Below, one piece after another: positions 17,188-25,209 of a stretch of DNA of 34,295 bases. The notes under the pieces were generated by a model. The model searched no databases. It was not told where the DNA came from and saw only the letters and a list, made by a program, of their open reading frames with translations. How positions within the stretch are numbered: the stretch's first letter is position 1; each line of letters begins with the position of its first letter. Source of the stretch: a virus; IMG/VR virus record IMGVR_UViG_3300038416_000136, positions 1 to 34,295 of that record; one strand, 5' to 3'. Made by a program: the position numbers and the translations under genes.

Positions 17188-19002
17188 CTAACACACCATA
17201 TCACTGAACAGCTTCCGTTCAATGGGCTCAGCCTTGAGGAACAGCCCACGCACCCGGCAGAAGCCCTTAATCGTCAGCCTCACCTGAAACTGGAACCCGG
17301 TGTTACTGGGCCTGCCCATGACCGGCGCGCACTGAATCGGAGGGTTAGACAGCGTCTTCATCTGGCGGTACGACTCGCGCTGATTGCCTTGGGGATAGGC
17401 CACGGTTCCGGGGTTGTTCGCCTGTGAGCATTCCTCGTACTCAATCCACGGATACCAGCAGACGTATCCGTCCGGTCGGTAGTCCCACCGGAACAGAACC
17501 TTGCCCACCAGCCGGTCGATCCAGATTTCCGCGCTTACCAGCTTCTTGAGTTCGGTCTCGCTGCCGAAGGTGAAGGCGGGGAACTCGATGTACCATATAA
17601 CCCGGTGGTTCTCGTCATTGTCCCAGCGCGCGAAGTTGGTCAACTCCCATAGCTCGATGGTCCCGTTGACCTCAGACCAGACCGTGGCGAAGGCTCGGGG
17701 ATCTCCACCGTAGTCACCCTCCGTCAGCTCCAGGATGCTCATGCCCTCCAACATCCCCTCCCACACCGGGGGAAGCTGCTGGTCCAGGGTTGAGATCACA
17801 TCGAAGTTGAGAGGTATGATGGCCTGGTGGGCTACCCCAACCGGGCACTGGAATGGAAGGCCGGTCTGCAGCAACCGGTTGTCGAAGTAGATCCCGCTGG
17901 CGGCCCAGAGTTTGGACCTGTCGGTGAATTGGAGCAGTCGGTTTTCGTTGATCGAGATGGGGACGTTACCCCACTGCTGGAAGTTGCGGATGGCGGTGGT
18001 GAGGGAACGGATCGAGGGCTCCAGGCACTGGAAGAACAGGTCGCCGTTCACCGCCACAATCGAGCGGTCGTTGACCCAGCCGTTGGTTGAGAGCGCCACC
18101 ACCTGGAGCGGCTGGTTGTTGGCGTCGGCTCCGATCCAGTCGGTTCGGGTGACAGGGACGGTCAGGCTGTAGATTTCCTCGCGCGTGCCAATGTAGAGAA
18201 TCCCCTGTCCCAACTGGCTGTTGATGTTTGAGGCGTAGGCGATGCCCCGGATGTTCCCGGCGTTGCTGGGAACCATGAAACCGTCACCTCCGGCGCAGAG
18301 CGGGTTCTCCTGAACGCAGAGCACTGAGTCCCGGAAGTCGTAGGCCAGGGTCCCGGTCGGCCCGCCCACGATATCCCCGGCGGAGTAGCTGCGACCCTGG
18401 GCGTACCAGACCCGGCCCATGTAGTAGCACATGGCGGTGGCGGCGGGGATCTCATTGGTGTGCGGCGGGCTCGCGCTGGTGGCGTTGACATCGGTGATGC
18501 CCTTTGACCGTCGAAGCACATTGCCGTCCCAGATCAATGGCAGGAAGTGGCCGCTGGCATCGGTGGTTCCAGGGATGACAGGGCCCGGATCGTCTCCTGC
18601 CTGAATGATGAGGAAGATCTCGGCCTGACAGAAATACACCCGGTCGGTGATGGGGTGGGATACGCCAAACATAGCCGACAGATCTACCGCCGAACCCGGA
18701 TTGTTCGTGGGCACCTTCCAGACGTGGCCGTCGATGACGACGATGTGGTAGTTGGCCTGATTGTCGGGCACGTAGATGAAGCTGCCCTGGTACTGGCCCA
18801 GGGCGGGGATGGTGCCGATCTTGTTCCAACCGAACCGCTGGGTGATGCCCCCATCCCGCACGGTGCAGTTGTCCATCCAGGCCACCGCCGTACGCTTGAG
18901 TCCGTTGGGGTTGGAGTCACTGGCCACCGTCGTAACCACGGTGGAGTTGACCCCGCTGCTCCAGTCCAGGCTGCCGTCGATGAGGATGAGGTTGTCGGCC
19001 AT
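17188..19002 (-). CDS. Large tail protein, beta-rich (tube/nozzle-like)
   Basis: The protein has 604 residues starting MADNLILIDGSLDWSSGV. It is predicted beta-rich with propeller-like repeats: GGITQRFGWNKIG, then YQGSFIYVPDNQANYHIVVIDGHVWKV, and later GILYIGTREEIYSLTVP and IAVNGDLFFQC. Phage tail proteins that form the distal tail tube of short-tailed phages share the 'GG..qR.Gw..ig' start and the propeller. I place it in that group by resemblance, not by a firm family match. The C-terminal RLTIKGFCRVRGLFLKAEPIE strand is well ordered. The gene begins one base after the LamG gene stop. Confidence 0.7.
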   Translation of the reverse strand: MADNLILIDGSLDWSSGVNSTVVTTVASDSNPNGLKRTAVAWMDNCTVRDGGITQRFGWNKIGTIPALGQYQGSFIYVPDNQANYHIVVIDGHVWKVPTNNPGSAVDLSAMFGVSHPITDRVYFCQAEIFLIIQAGDDPGPVIPGTTDASGHFLPLIWDGNVLRRSKGITDVNATSASPPHTNEIPAATAMCYYMGRVWYAQGRSYSAGDIVGGPTGTLAYDFRDSVLCVQENPLCAGGDGFMVPSNAGNIRGIAYASNINSQLGQGILYIGTREEIYSLTVPVTRTDWIGADANNQPLQVVALSTNGWVNDRSIVAVNGDLFFQCLEPSIRSLTTAIRNFQQWGNVPISINENRLLQFTDRSKLWAASGIYFDNRLLQTGLPFQCPVGVAHQAIIPLNFDVISTLDQQLPPVWEGMLEGMSILELTEGDYGGDPRAFATVWSEVNGTIELWELTNFARWDNDENHRVIWYIEFPAFTFGSETELKKLVSAEIWIDRLVGKVLFRWDYRPDGYVCWYPWIEYEECSQANNPGTVAYPQGNQRESYRQMKTLSNPPIQCAPVMGRPSNTGFQFQVRLTIKGFCRVRGLFLKAEPIERKLFSDMVC

Positions 19003-19003
19003 A

Positions 19004-19735
19004 CTACGGAGCCCCGTATCCTCCGTTGTAGAGTCTCTTCACTTCGTCAGAGCTTAGGGCTCGATTGTAGTAACTAGCATTCTCTATGGCTCCTACGAAG
19101 TAAGCTCCCGGGGCATCACCAGCTCCAACCGCGCACCCGATTGAAAATGAACCAGTACCATCATTGTAATAAGCGCAGGTAACTGATGAAGTGGAACACA
19201 CCACCGAGTTGGTGTATAGGACCGATCCATTTTGGCTGACGACAAAAACTATTTGGGTCCATACGGCAGTAGGTATGTCGGTTGAACAGGTGACCTGATT
19301 TGCGCAAGGCCCCGCGCCATAGACATAACATCTGATCTTGTGTCCGGTAGAATTCAGATCAATCTTTGGACAATAATCAGGTAATGTTGGCTCGTACTTT
19401 GAAGCCATTGTTCCAAATGCATTTTGAGAACTGCTCGGAAAAACCCAAAGGCACAGACTCAAAGCAGAACCCGGATTTAGAGTGATTGAATTCGGAACTT
19501 TCAAATAACCGGAATAGAAATAGACGCACGATCCTAGAAGCCCATTTGTCCAAGTGTAACCACTGTTCAAAGTTCCGTTATTTGCTAACCCAGAATAGTC
19601 CCGCACGGCGGTCCCGGTTCCTTCATTCATTGGCCAGAACCCGATCAAACCGAACTTCGAGGATGGGTTGATGCCGAACCCCCCAGGAGCCGCCGAGACC
19701 GAGAGTGCAAAAAACAGTAAAAGTAATTGTTTCAT
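19004..19735 (-). CDS. Secreted LamG/concanavalin-A-like lectin protein
   Basis: The protein has 243 residues. A clear Sec signal peptide (MKQLLLLFFALSVSAA, cleaved about residue 16) is followed by a LamG fold. This begins IGFWPMNEGTGTAVRDYSG and ends with the typical last strand VGAIENASYYNRALSSDEVK and LYNGG. LamG domains bind carbohydrates or proteins, so this is a candidate host-surface adhesin. The gene is A/T-richer than its neighbours and its start overlaps the previous stop by four bases (ATGA). A signal peptide on a protein in a tail operon is unusual. Confidence 0.8.
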   Translation of the reverse strand: MKQLLLLFFALSVSAAPGGFGINPSSKFGLIGFWPMNEGTGTAVRDYSGLANNGTLNSGYTWTNGLLGSCVYFYSGYLKVPNSITLNPGSALSLCLWVFPSSSQNAFGTMASKYEPTLPDYCPKIDLNSTGHKIRCYVYGAGPCANQVTCSTDIPTAVWTQIVFVVSQNGSVLYTNSVVCSTSSVTCAYYNDGTGSFSIGCAVGAGDAPGAYFVGAIENASYYNRALSSDEVKRLYNGGYGAP

Positions 19736-21141
19736 GGTTTGATCGTCTGCCAGAGGGTGTTGGTATTTCCCGAACTGTCACCTTGGATGTCCACCCACTG
19801 ACGACTGAAGGCGGTGTTGGTCGGCATCGTGAGGGTTTGTCCGTAGATCGTTGGCTGCGTGTAGTTGGTGTTAAAGAGGACGGTGTTCGTCAAAGCGCTG
19901 CCCTGGATGATTTCCAGCCTCGCCCAGCGCATTGGCGCGGTGTTGGTCGCACGAACGTAGGCGTTGGTCCCGTTCAAGGTCAGCGAGAAGGCGTTGCCCA
20001 AGGAAAGGTCCACCGTCACGTTGGTCCCTGAGATCGTGAGGCTGTTGGTTGCCGGGAAGACGTTGGTTGCCGCAGGCACAATGCCGTTGACTTGGCTGCC
20101 GTCGATTGTGATACCACTGAGCGCCTGTATGAAGTTCACATGGGCATCGTAGATGCCACCGTTGACCAAGTGAATCACGTCGGCCCCGGTCCCGGCGTTA
20201 TCCACCTTGAGAGCGGCAACTAGCCGACTGGAATTGGTGGCGAAGAACGATTGGGTTGTGCTGATCGAATAGTCGTATTCAGTGGGCGGACCCGTCGTGA
20301 TCGTCAGAGGCACTGACTGCCCCAGCTCGTAGAGGACGTTGGAAACCGTATCGTAAACGTAAATCTCATAATGGACCTGGATGGTCCCGCCTCCGCCCGT
20401 TCGGTAAGCAAATGAAGTCACAGAAATTGGCCCCTGAAGAACCTGTGAGATTGCCTGAGTGGATACCGTCTGGCGGATGTAGTCGCCGGTGTTAAACACG
20501 GATATATCCTGCGTCACGGTCACAGAAGAGGCGCTAGTCCATCCCTGGAAGTTGTTGGTCCGACCGGCGAGCGCCCCGGTGTTGGTGGTCGAAGTCAGGA
20601 ACATGAACCTCCCAATGCCCCCGATCTGGTTGATGACGAAGTTTGTTGTGGCGAGGCCGTTTCCATCTGGACCATTGGTGGCGATGCTCGCCGTTGTGGC
20701 CGTCGAGGCCGAGGCAACAGTTCCGGTGACACTGCCGGAAATCCTCACCGTTCCCCCAACTGCCGTGCCAGTAAAGTGGATGTTGGTCCCGTCAACAAAG
20801 TCCAGGTTGGTATTGGAAACTGCCGTCACAGCGACCCCGTTGGTTTTAGTAAGGGAGATGGAGTTGGTCGATGCTCCTCCTGAACTAAACATCATCCAAA
20901 GGTTGTTGCTCACCGTCCAATCTGCATTGCTGACGTAGTACTGGTTGGCGATCTGGAAGAGGAGTTGGTTCGTGAAGTCTTGCCAGGATATTGAGAAGTC
21001 CTGCACGCCGGGATTCTCCCACGGCATGTAATATCCGGCGGGAACTGCCGTGATGTGGGACAGATTGAAGATCGTGGAGTTGGCCGCACCCATTAAATTG
21101 AGGGTGCAGAACAGCGTCAGTAAACCGAGTAGTTTTTTCAT
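19732..21141 (-). CDS. Secreted Asn/Thr-rich beta protein, fibre-like
   Basis: The protein has 469 residues. The start MKKLLGLLTLFCTLNLMGAA is a Sec signal peptide with cleavage likely near residue 20. The rest is rich in Asn, Thr and Ser and short beta repeats (SNTNLDFVDGTNIHFTG, VTGTVASASTATTASIAT), as in tail fibres or Verrucomicrobiota surface proteins. The C-terminus (WARLEIIQGSALTNTVLF to LWQTIKP) appears to be a folded beta domain. Its start overlaps the stop of the collagen-like gene as ATGA. I do not recognise a named family. Confidence 0.7.
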   Translation of the reverse strand: MKKLLGLLTLFCTLNLMGAANSTIFNLSHITAVPAGYYMPWENPGVQDFSISWQDFTNQLLFQIANQYYVSNADWTVSNNLWMMFSSGGASTNSISLTKTNGVAVTAVSNTNLDFVDGTNIHFTGTAVGGTVRISGSVTGTVASASTATTASIATNGPDGNGLATTNFVINQIGGIGRFMFLTSTTNTGALAGRTNNFQGWTSASSVTVTQDISVFNTGDYIRQTVSTQAISQVLQGPISVTSFAYRTGGGGTIQVHYEIYVYDTVSNVLYELGQSVPLTITTGPPTEYDYSISTTQSFFATNSSRLVAALKVDNAGTGADVIHLVNGGIYDAHVNFIQALSGITIDGSQVNGIVPAATNVFPATNSLTISGTNVTVDLSLGNAFSLTLNGTNAYVRATNTAPMRWARLEIIQGSALTNTVLFNTNYTQPTIYGQTLTMPTNTAFSRQWVDIQGDSSGNTNTLWQTIKP

Positions 21142-21635
21142 GGTAAAAGCAGAGTGCCGCCACCGGGTTGGATCAGGTATCCGCCGCCTGGCAGTATGAT
21201 TGAGCCGGGAATGGCGGGAGCAAATGGCGTGATGGCCACCAGCAGGCCGTTGGAGAAAAAGACCGTGTTGGAAAGCCCGGTGTCCTCAAAGAGAAGCGCG
21301 AAGTTGGTAGTCAAGCCGCTCACAAAAGCGTTGGTCCCATTCGCCCCATTGGTGCCATTAACTCCGTTTGTTCCGTTGATTCCATTCACGCCATTGGTGC
21401 CGTTAGCTCCCGGCGGGCCAGCGGGTCCAGGCGGCCCGATTCCGCCGGTCGCGTTGATGATGACGTGGTTGCTGCCGTAGGTGAAGTTGATGTTGGCCCC
21501 GGGCAGCATGAAGAACTGTTGGGCCTGCTGGGCATCGGGTTTAACCTGCCACTGGCTGAACCAGTACGAGGGCGTGGAGGCCAGTACGGTAAAGCAGATC
21601 AGGACCAAAGCGATTATCGGAGCGGCGCGTCGCAC
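21138..21635 (-). CDS. Collagen-like repeat protein with N-terminal signal
   Basis: The protein has 165 residues and starts with GTG, preceded by AAGGTGG five bases upstream. Residues 1-20 are a signal peptide or signal anchor (APIIALVLICFTVLAS). Residues about 66-102 contain Gly-X-Y triplets, first GPPGPAGPPG, then a run of G-[TI]-N-G-[VA]-N. This forms a collagen-like triple helix, here with Asn/Thr/Val instead of proline. The C-terminal part ends with Gly-rich loops (LPGGGYLIQPGGGTLLLP). Collagen-like stalks are typical of phage fibres. It is the first gene of the minus-strand tail operon and is divergent from the terminase, 53 bases away. Confidence 0.8.
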   Translation of the reverse strand: MRRAAPIIALVLICFTVLASTPSYWFSQWQVKPDAQQAQQFFMLPGANINFTYGSNHVIINATGGIGPPGPAGPPGANGTNGVNGINGTNGVNGTNGANGTNAFVSGLTTNFALLFEDTGLSNTVFFSNGLLVAITPFAPAIPGSIILPGGGYLIQPGGGTLLLP

Positions 21636-21688
21636 AAGTCCACCTTACGACCTTGCCGCCGGGAGCGCAATAGCCTATCTTGAGGCCG

Positions 21689-23470
21689 ATGCCAGCATCC
21701 ACCAAGCGCGCTCAGATCGAGAAATACAATCTGAAGTGGCCCGTCGATACCAACCCGGTGATGCTGGAGATGGAGATGATCTTCCGGGGCGGGCGCTGGC
21801 GGAAGCACGACGAGACGATGGCCGGGGAGGGGATGGAGTTCCATTTCAAGGCGCTGATGAAACTGCTATGGCCGTGGATCAAGTGGCATTCCTGGGCCGA
21901 GCTGCAGGTCGAGTGCTGGATAAACTACCGGATCATCGGTCAGATCGGCGCGGCTTCCACCGGCAAGTCCTTCATTCCCGCCGCCTGCCTGCTCACGGAC
22001 TACTACTGCTACCCAAACTCCACCACCGGACTGGTCTCCTCCACCACCCGGGAGAGCCTGGAGATGAGGGTGTGGGGCGAGATCAAGAAGCTGCACAAGT
22101 CGGCCAAGCAGCTCCACGATTTTCTCCCGGGCTATCTGATCGAGGGACGCCAGCGCCTGATCAGCGATCCCAAGACCGAGTCCGCCGAAGGACGGGACTT
22201 CCGCAACGGACTGGTGGGCGTGGCCTGCAAGCGCGGCCAGGCGTTCCAGGGCATGGAGGAGTACGTCGGCATCAAGAACCGTCACCTGCGCATGGTGGCG
22301 GACGAACTGCAGTTCCTGCCGCGCCAGTTCGTGGATGCCATCTCAAACATGAACAAGAACAAGGACTTCAAGTGCGTGGGGTCCGGCAACCCGAAAGACA
22401 CAACCGATGCTCTGGGAGTACTTTGTGAACCAGCGGCCCATCTGGGAGGGTGGGATGGTGGTATTGACCAAACACCGAAAACTAAGACTTGGGAGATCCG
22501 GTTCCCGAAAGGCATCTGCATCCAGTTGCCAGGTAGTGATTCGCCCAACCTGGACGGAAAGCTCGGCATACCCCTCATCACCCAGGAGGCTATAGATTCC
22601 GACATCAAGTTCTACGGCAAGGACTCGATCCAGTACTCAATGATGGACGAGGGCCGGATGCCTCGGGGCCAAGGCGCGCGCCGGGTCATCACCCGCCAGC
22701 TATGCCTTAAGCACGGGGCAACAGAGCAGCCGCTCTGGCTCAACAGCATCCGCACCCACATCGGAGGGTTCGATGCCGCCTACCGGGGAGTGGGCGGGGA
22801 TCGCTGCGTATTTGTCGAAATGCAGTTCGGACTGGACAGCGAACGCAAGATGATCCTGGCCCTGGTCGATACGGTGGTCATTCCAATCAAGGATGCCGTG
22901 GCGGAGACGCCCGAGGATCAGATCGCCACCCAGGTCAAGGACCAGTGCGAGCGCCGGGGTATCGCGCCCGAGAACTTCGGGTTCGACTCCACCGGCCGGG
23001 GCAGCCTGATGGCGGCCTTTGGACGCCTGTGGTCGCCCAACGTGGTTCCGGTGGAGTTCGGCGGTCCGCCCACCGATCGGCCGGTGGCCAACGGCCTCGA
23101 CGTGGTCTGCAAGGACTACTACTCGAAGTTCGTGACTGAGCTGTGGTACTCGGTCCGGCTCATCATCGAGGGCGATCAGTTCCGGGGCATGACCGACGAG
23201 ATGATGGTTGAGGGCGGCAGCCGGGAGTGGACGATCGTGGGGGCCAACAAGATCGAGGTGGAACCTAAGGACAAGACCAAGCTTAAGATGGGGCGGTCAC
23301 CCGACCTGTTCGATGCCCTGGTGACAGCGGTGGAGATTGCCCGACGTCATGGATTCAAGATTGACCGGGTGGTCAATGCCGCCCATTCGCATGGGGACCA
23401 GAAGTGGAAGCAGGAATTGCGGGATCGGGCTCGCTCTCTGTGGAAGAACCACGAGCTTACTTACCGGTGA
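21689..23470 (+). CDS. terL: Terminase large subunit
   Basis: The protein has 593 residues from the ATG at 21689. Its ATPase domain has a Walker A GAASTGKS (87-94), a Walker B LRMVADE (D205/E206) and a coupling SGN (232-234). The nuclease domain shows the RNase-H-like acidic residues in GGFDAAYRG (D362), FGFDSTGRG (D433) and SPDLFDAL (D539/D542). It packages phage DNA into the prohead through the portal and cuts the concatemer. The weak ribosome site TTGAGG lies a few bases upstream. It is the only structural or packaging gene on the plus strand here, convergent with the phosphatase gene (14-base overlap) and divergent from the tail operon. No small terminase is seen next to it. Confidence 0.95.
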   Translation: MPASTKRAQIEKYNLKWPVDTNPVMLEMEMIFRGGRWRKHDETMAGEGMEFHFKALMKLLWPWIKWHSWAELQVECWINYRIIGQIGAASTGKSFIPAACLLTDYYCYPNSTTGLVSSTTRESLEMRVWGEIKKLHKSAKQLHDFLPGYLIEGRQRLISDPKTESAEGRDFRNGLVGVACKRGQAFQGMEEYVGIKNRHLRMVADELQFLPRQFVDAISNMNKNKDFKCVGSGNPKDTTDALGVLCEPAAHLGGWDGGIDQTPKTKTWEIRFPKGICIQLPGSDSPNLDGKLGIPLITQEAIDSDIKFYGKDSIQYSMMDEGRMPRGQGARRVITRQLCLKHGATEQPLWLNSIRTHIGGFDAAYRGVGGDRCVFVEMQFGLDSERKMILALVDTVVIPIKDAVAETPEDQIATQVKDQCERRGIAPENFGFDSTGRGSLMAAFGRLWSPNVVPVEFGGPPTDRPVANGLDVVCKDYYSKFVTELWYSVRLIIEGDQFRGMTDEMMVEGGSREWTIVGANKIEVEPKDKTKLKMGRSPDLFDALVTAVEIARRHGFKIDRVVNAAHSHGDQKWKQELRDRARSLWKNHELTYR

Positions 23471-23915
23471 TCCAGTTGGCAGCGATCTCGGAGTTCCACC
23501 GCCCTTGCAATCCTTGAAGCGCAGGGTGAAAGTAGTGGGCCAGCATCTCCGAGTAGGCGTCGTTCTTGGTCCATCCTTGGCTTAGACGGAAACATCCCAC
23601 GATGAGACCGGTACGGTCCTCGCCGTGCTCACAGTGAACGTAGGTGTGTGGACGCATCAAGGACACGGCAGCCACGATCAGCGACTGGCTCGGCCGAAAG
23701 ATCATCTGCCGCCACCAAGGAATGGGCAGGCGGTGGATGGAGAATCCGGCACCGTCAGGATCAACTCCCTCCTCTTCGGTGTTCAGCTTGATGACGTCGG
23801 TAATGCCCTGGCTCTTGAGGTAATCCCATCCAACCGAGCTGGGTTGTCCTCCGCGCAGGATGTCCTGCTCGACGGCGAACAAGTTCGGTATGCCGTTGGA
23901 GATGGTCACTTCCAA
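23457..23915 (-). CDS. Tyrosine/dual-specificity phosphatase-like protein
   Basis: The protein has 152 residues. The signature VHCEHGEDRTG gives the HCx5R(T/S)G active site with catalytic C95 and R101. The upstream segment RGGQPSSVGWDYLKSQGITDVIKLN is the usual N-terminal pattern of bacterial and fungal Siw14-like or dual-specificity phosphatases. The enzyme would hydrolyse phosphoester substrates, either phosphotyrosine proteins or inositol/nucleotide phosphates. I cannot tell which. It is the last gene of the operon with the lipoprotein and holin-like genes (10-base overlap upstream). A host-directed signalling role is speculative. Confidence 0.85.
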   Translation of the reverse strand: MEVTISNGIPNLFAVEQDILRGGQPSSVGWDYLKSQGITDVIKLNTEEEGVDPDGAGFSIHRLPIPWWRQMIFRPSQSLIVAAVSLMRPHTYVHCEHGEDRTGLIVGCFRLSQGWTKNDAYSEMLAHYFHPALQGLQGRWNSEIAANWITGK

Positions 23916-24358
23916 TGGGGCGGCAGCAGAACCTTGCGCGGCACGCCGTTAACCGTCATGAGCGAAGCAGACGGAAGGGCCTGGGTCAGTCCGTCGCAGA
24001 CAGCCTGGAGGTAGGGCTGGATCTGGTAGGTGGTGTTGGTTCCGATCTGGTCATACACCTGCTCGTACACCCACATCGCACCGTCCACAATGATCTTGGT
24101 CTCGGCGTTGGTGGTGGTGAGTTTTGACAGGTCGGCCACAATAGCGGCCGGGTTCACATTGGTCACCGATGCAGCGCCACAAATGACATCACGCGCCAGA
24201 GCCACCTCCGGCGTGGCCTGAGGGTAAACGTCCAGTCCAATCCGGGTCAGTCCGGCAACATCTCTGGTGACGGCGGCGGTGGTCTTTATGGAGGGAGTGG
24301 TGGAGCAGCCTGTGAACAGGATGCAGGCCAGTGATGCTGCGATAAGTGATTTGTTCAT
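23906..24358 (-). CDS. Phage lipoprotein
   Basis: The protein has 150 residues. MNKSLIAASLACILFTGC is a lipoprotein signal with lipobox LFTGC, lipidated at C18 and followed by STTP. The mature part is a helical domain (about 40-135) with no catalytic motif I recognise. Outer- or inner-membrane anchoring is expected in a diderm host. Its position after a holin-like gene would fit a spanin-type lipoprotein, but it is much longer than usual Rz1 proteins, so exclusion or another envelope role is equally possible. It starts at an ATGA overlap. Confidence 0.78.
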   Translation of the reverse strand: MNKSLIAASLACILFTGCSTTPSIKTTAAVTRDVAGLTRIGLDVYPQATPEVALARDVICGAASVTNVNPAAIVADLSKLTTTNAETKIIVDGAMWVYEQVYDQIGTNTTYQIQPYLQAVCDGLTQALPSASLMTVNGVPRKVLLPPHWK

Positions 24359-24633
24359 ATTTGTTTTCCGTTTTCCAGTTTGCTAATGGCAGCCTCTGTT
24401 GCCCGATTCTTTTCATCCTGCACTCCCTCGGCGTGCGAGGCTTTAGCTGTGGCCGCCACGAGGGCATCCTTCATGCCGTTGGTCGCAGCCTTGATTTCTT
24501 TTGTCTCGGCTTTTAGGTGGTCTCCCACTTCAGAGACCTTTCTTGCCACAATGATCTGATGGAGAAGATTCAAAGCCCCGATAATGGTGGGGCCAATTGT
24601 AACGATCAGCGCAACTTGAACGGTGTCGGTCAT
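24355..24633 (-). CDS. Holin-like small membrane protein
   Basis: The protein has 92 residues. One hydrophobic segment (about residues 5-28, VQVALIVTIGPTIIGALNLLHQ) is followed by a long Lys/Glu/Ala-rich coiled coil (AETKEIKAATNGMKDALVAATAKASH). One membrane helix plus a charged helical tail is common in phage holins or holin-like pore and anti-holin proteins. There is no endolysin nearby to confirm the assignment. Both ends overlap neighbours by four bases (ATGA), so production is coupled to the HTH protein and lipoprotein. Confidence 0.6.
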   Translation of the reverse strand: MTDTVQVALIVTIGPTIIGALNLLHQIIVARKVSEVGDHLKAETKEIKAATNGMKDALVAATAKASHAEGVQDEKNRATEAAISKLENGKQI

Positions 24634-24833
24634 ATGATTTGATTTAGCTCTATCAGTTTACAGTCTATAGCGTAGTGCGTCAACCGAACTGGGTCAATGA
24701 ATCCCAGTTTGCGATTGATGGACATACAATACCAAGCAATCGTCTTGGGGGCGCGGTGCAACAATTCGGCGATCTGCTTGCGGGTGCAGCCCATTGCGGT
24801 CCATCCTACGATCAATTCTTCGGTGATGGTCAG
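24630..24833 (-). CDS. LuxR/GerE-type helix-turn-helix protein, probable CTG start
   Basis: The protein has 67 residues and is an HTH domain with almost nothing else. It reads LTITEELIVGWTAMGCTRKQIAELL, then HRAPKTIAWYCMSINRKLG and then DPVRLTHYAI, which aligns to the LuxR-family (GerE) four-helix domain including the 'KTI..h...i.rKLG' recognition helix. No ATG, GTG or TTG begins the full domain. A CTG at 24833 makes a 4-base NTGA overlap with the preceding Fn3 gene, exactly as the ATGA/GTGA starts of neighbours do, and is my preferred start. A TTG at 24815 or an ATG at 24794 would remove the first helix. A -1 shift from the Fn3 frame is another possibility. It probably regulates phage or host transcription. 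Confidence 0.62.
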   Translation of the reverse strand: MTITEELIVGWTAMGCTRKQIAELLHRAPKTIAWYCMSINRKLGFIDPVRLTHYAIDCKLIELNQII

Positions 24834-25198
24834 TTCCCGTTGATAAGCCTGAGCACGGTTGGCGGAGGTGGGGGAACAGGGGAGTTGGTGGAGACCTCGT
24901 TGCTGAAGTTGGTGCTCTCCAGACCATTCGTATTGACTGCCGTTGCCCCGAAATAGTACGTCACCCCACGAATCAAGTTGGACACCGTTCCTGTATTGTT
25001 TGTGAACGGAAGAGAGTTCGTGTACGTCCTGGATGCCACACCCCAATAAAGCTTGTAGAGAGCAATGTTGTTGCTGGCTGGTTCGGCGTCCCACGCCAGT
25101 CCCACATAAGCCGGGGGCGGGTTGGTCAAAACAAGGTTTTGTGCTGAGGCGAGCAGGGCGACGACCATTACAAGAACGACAGGACATAAGCGTTTCAT
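24830..25198 (-). CDS. Secreted fibronectin type III protein
   Basis: The protein has 122 residues. MKRLCPVVLVMVVALLASA is a Sec signal peptide with cleavage ASA|QN. An Fn3 domain follows: VGLAWDAEPASNNIALYKLYWG, then YTNSLPF, then GVTYYFGATAVNTNGLES and FSNEVS. A Pro-rich linker and a short tail LRLINGN end the protein. Fn3 domains of this style occur in surface proteins of environmental bacteria and in phage adhesins. It is expected to be exported and to bind a surface polymer or another protein, which is inference. Confidence 0.75.
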   Translation of the reverse strand: MKRLCPVVLVMVVALLASAQNLVLTNPPPAYVGLAWDAEPASNNIALYKLYWGVASRTYTNSLPFTNNTGTVSNLIRGVTYYFGATAVNTNGLESTNFSNEVSTNSPVPPPPPTVLRLINGN

Positions 25199-25209
25199 GG
25201 CGCAACGTA

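Noticed and set aside
21340-21420. Short repeated words that might suggest a CRISPR or microsatellite array
   Set aside because: They encode the Gly-X-Asn collagen-like triplets of the gene at 21138 and have no repeat-spacer structure.
21654-21681. Possible -35/-10 pair (TTGCCG, 17 bases, TATCTT) before the terminase gene
   Set aside because: It has two mismatches in each box and the -10 ends only seven bases before the ATG. It could be chance, so it is not annotated.
24833-25205. N-terminal extension of the HTH gene up to 25205
   Set aside because: That part is the Fn3 gene read in the wrong frame. Only the last 67 residues look like a real protein.
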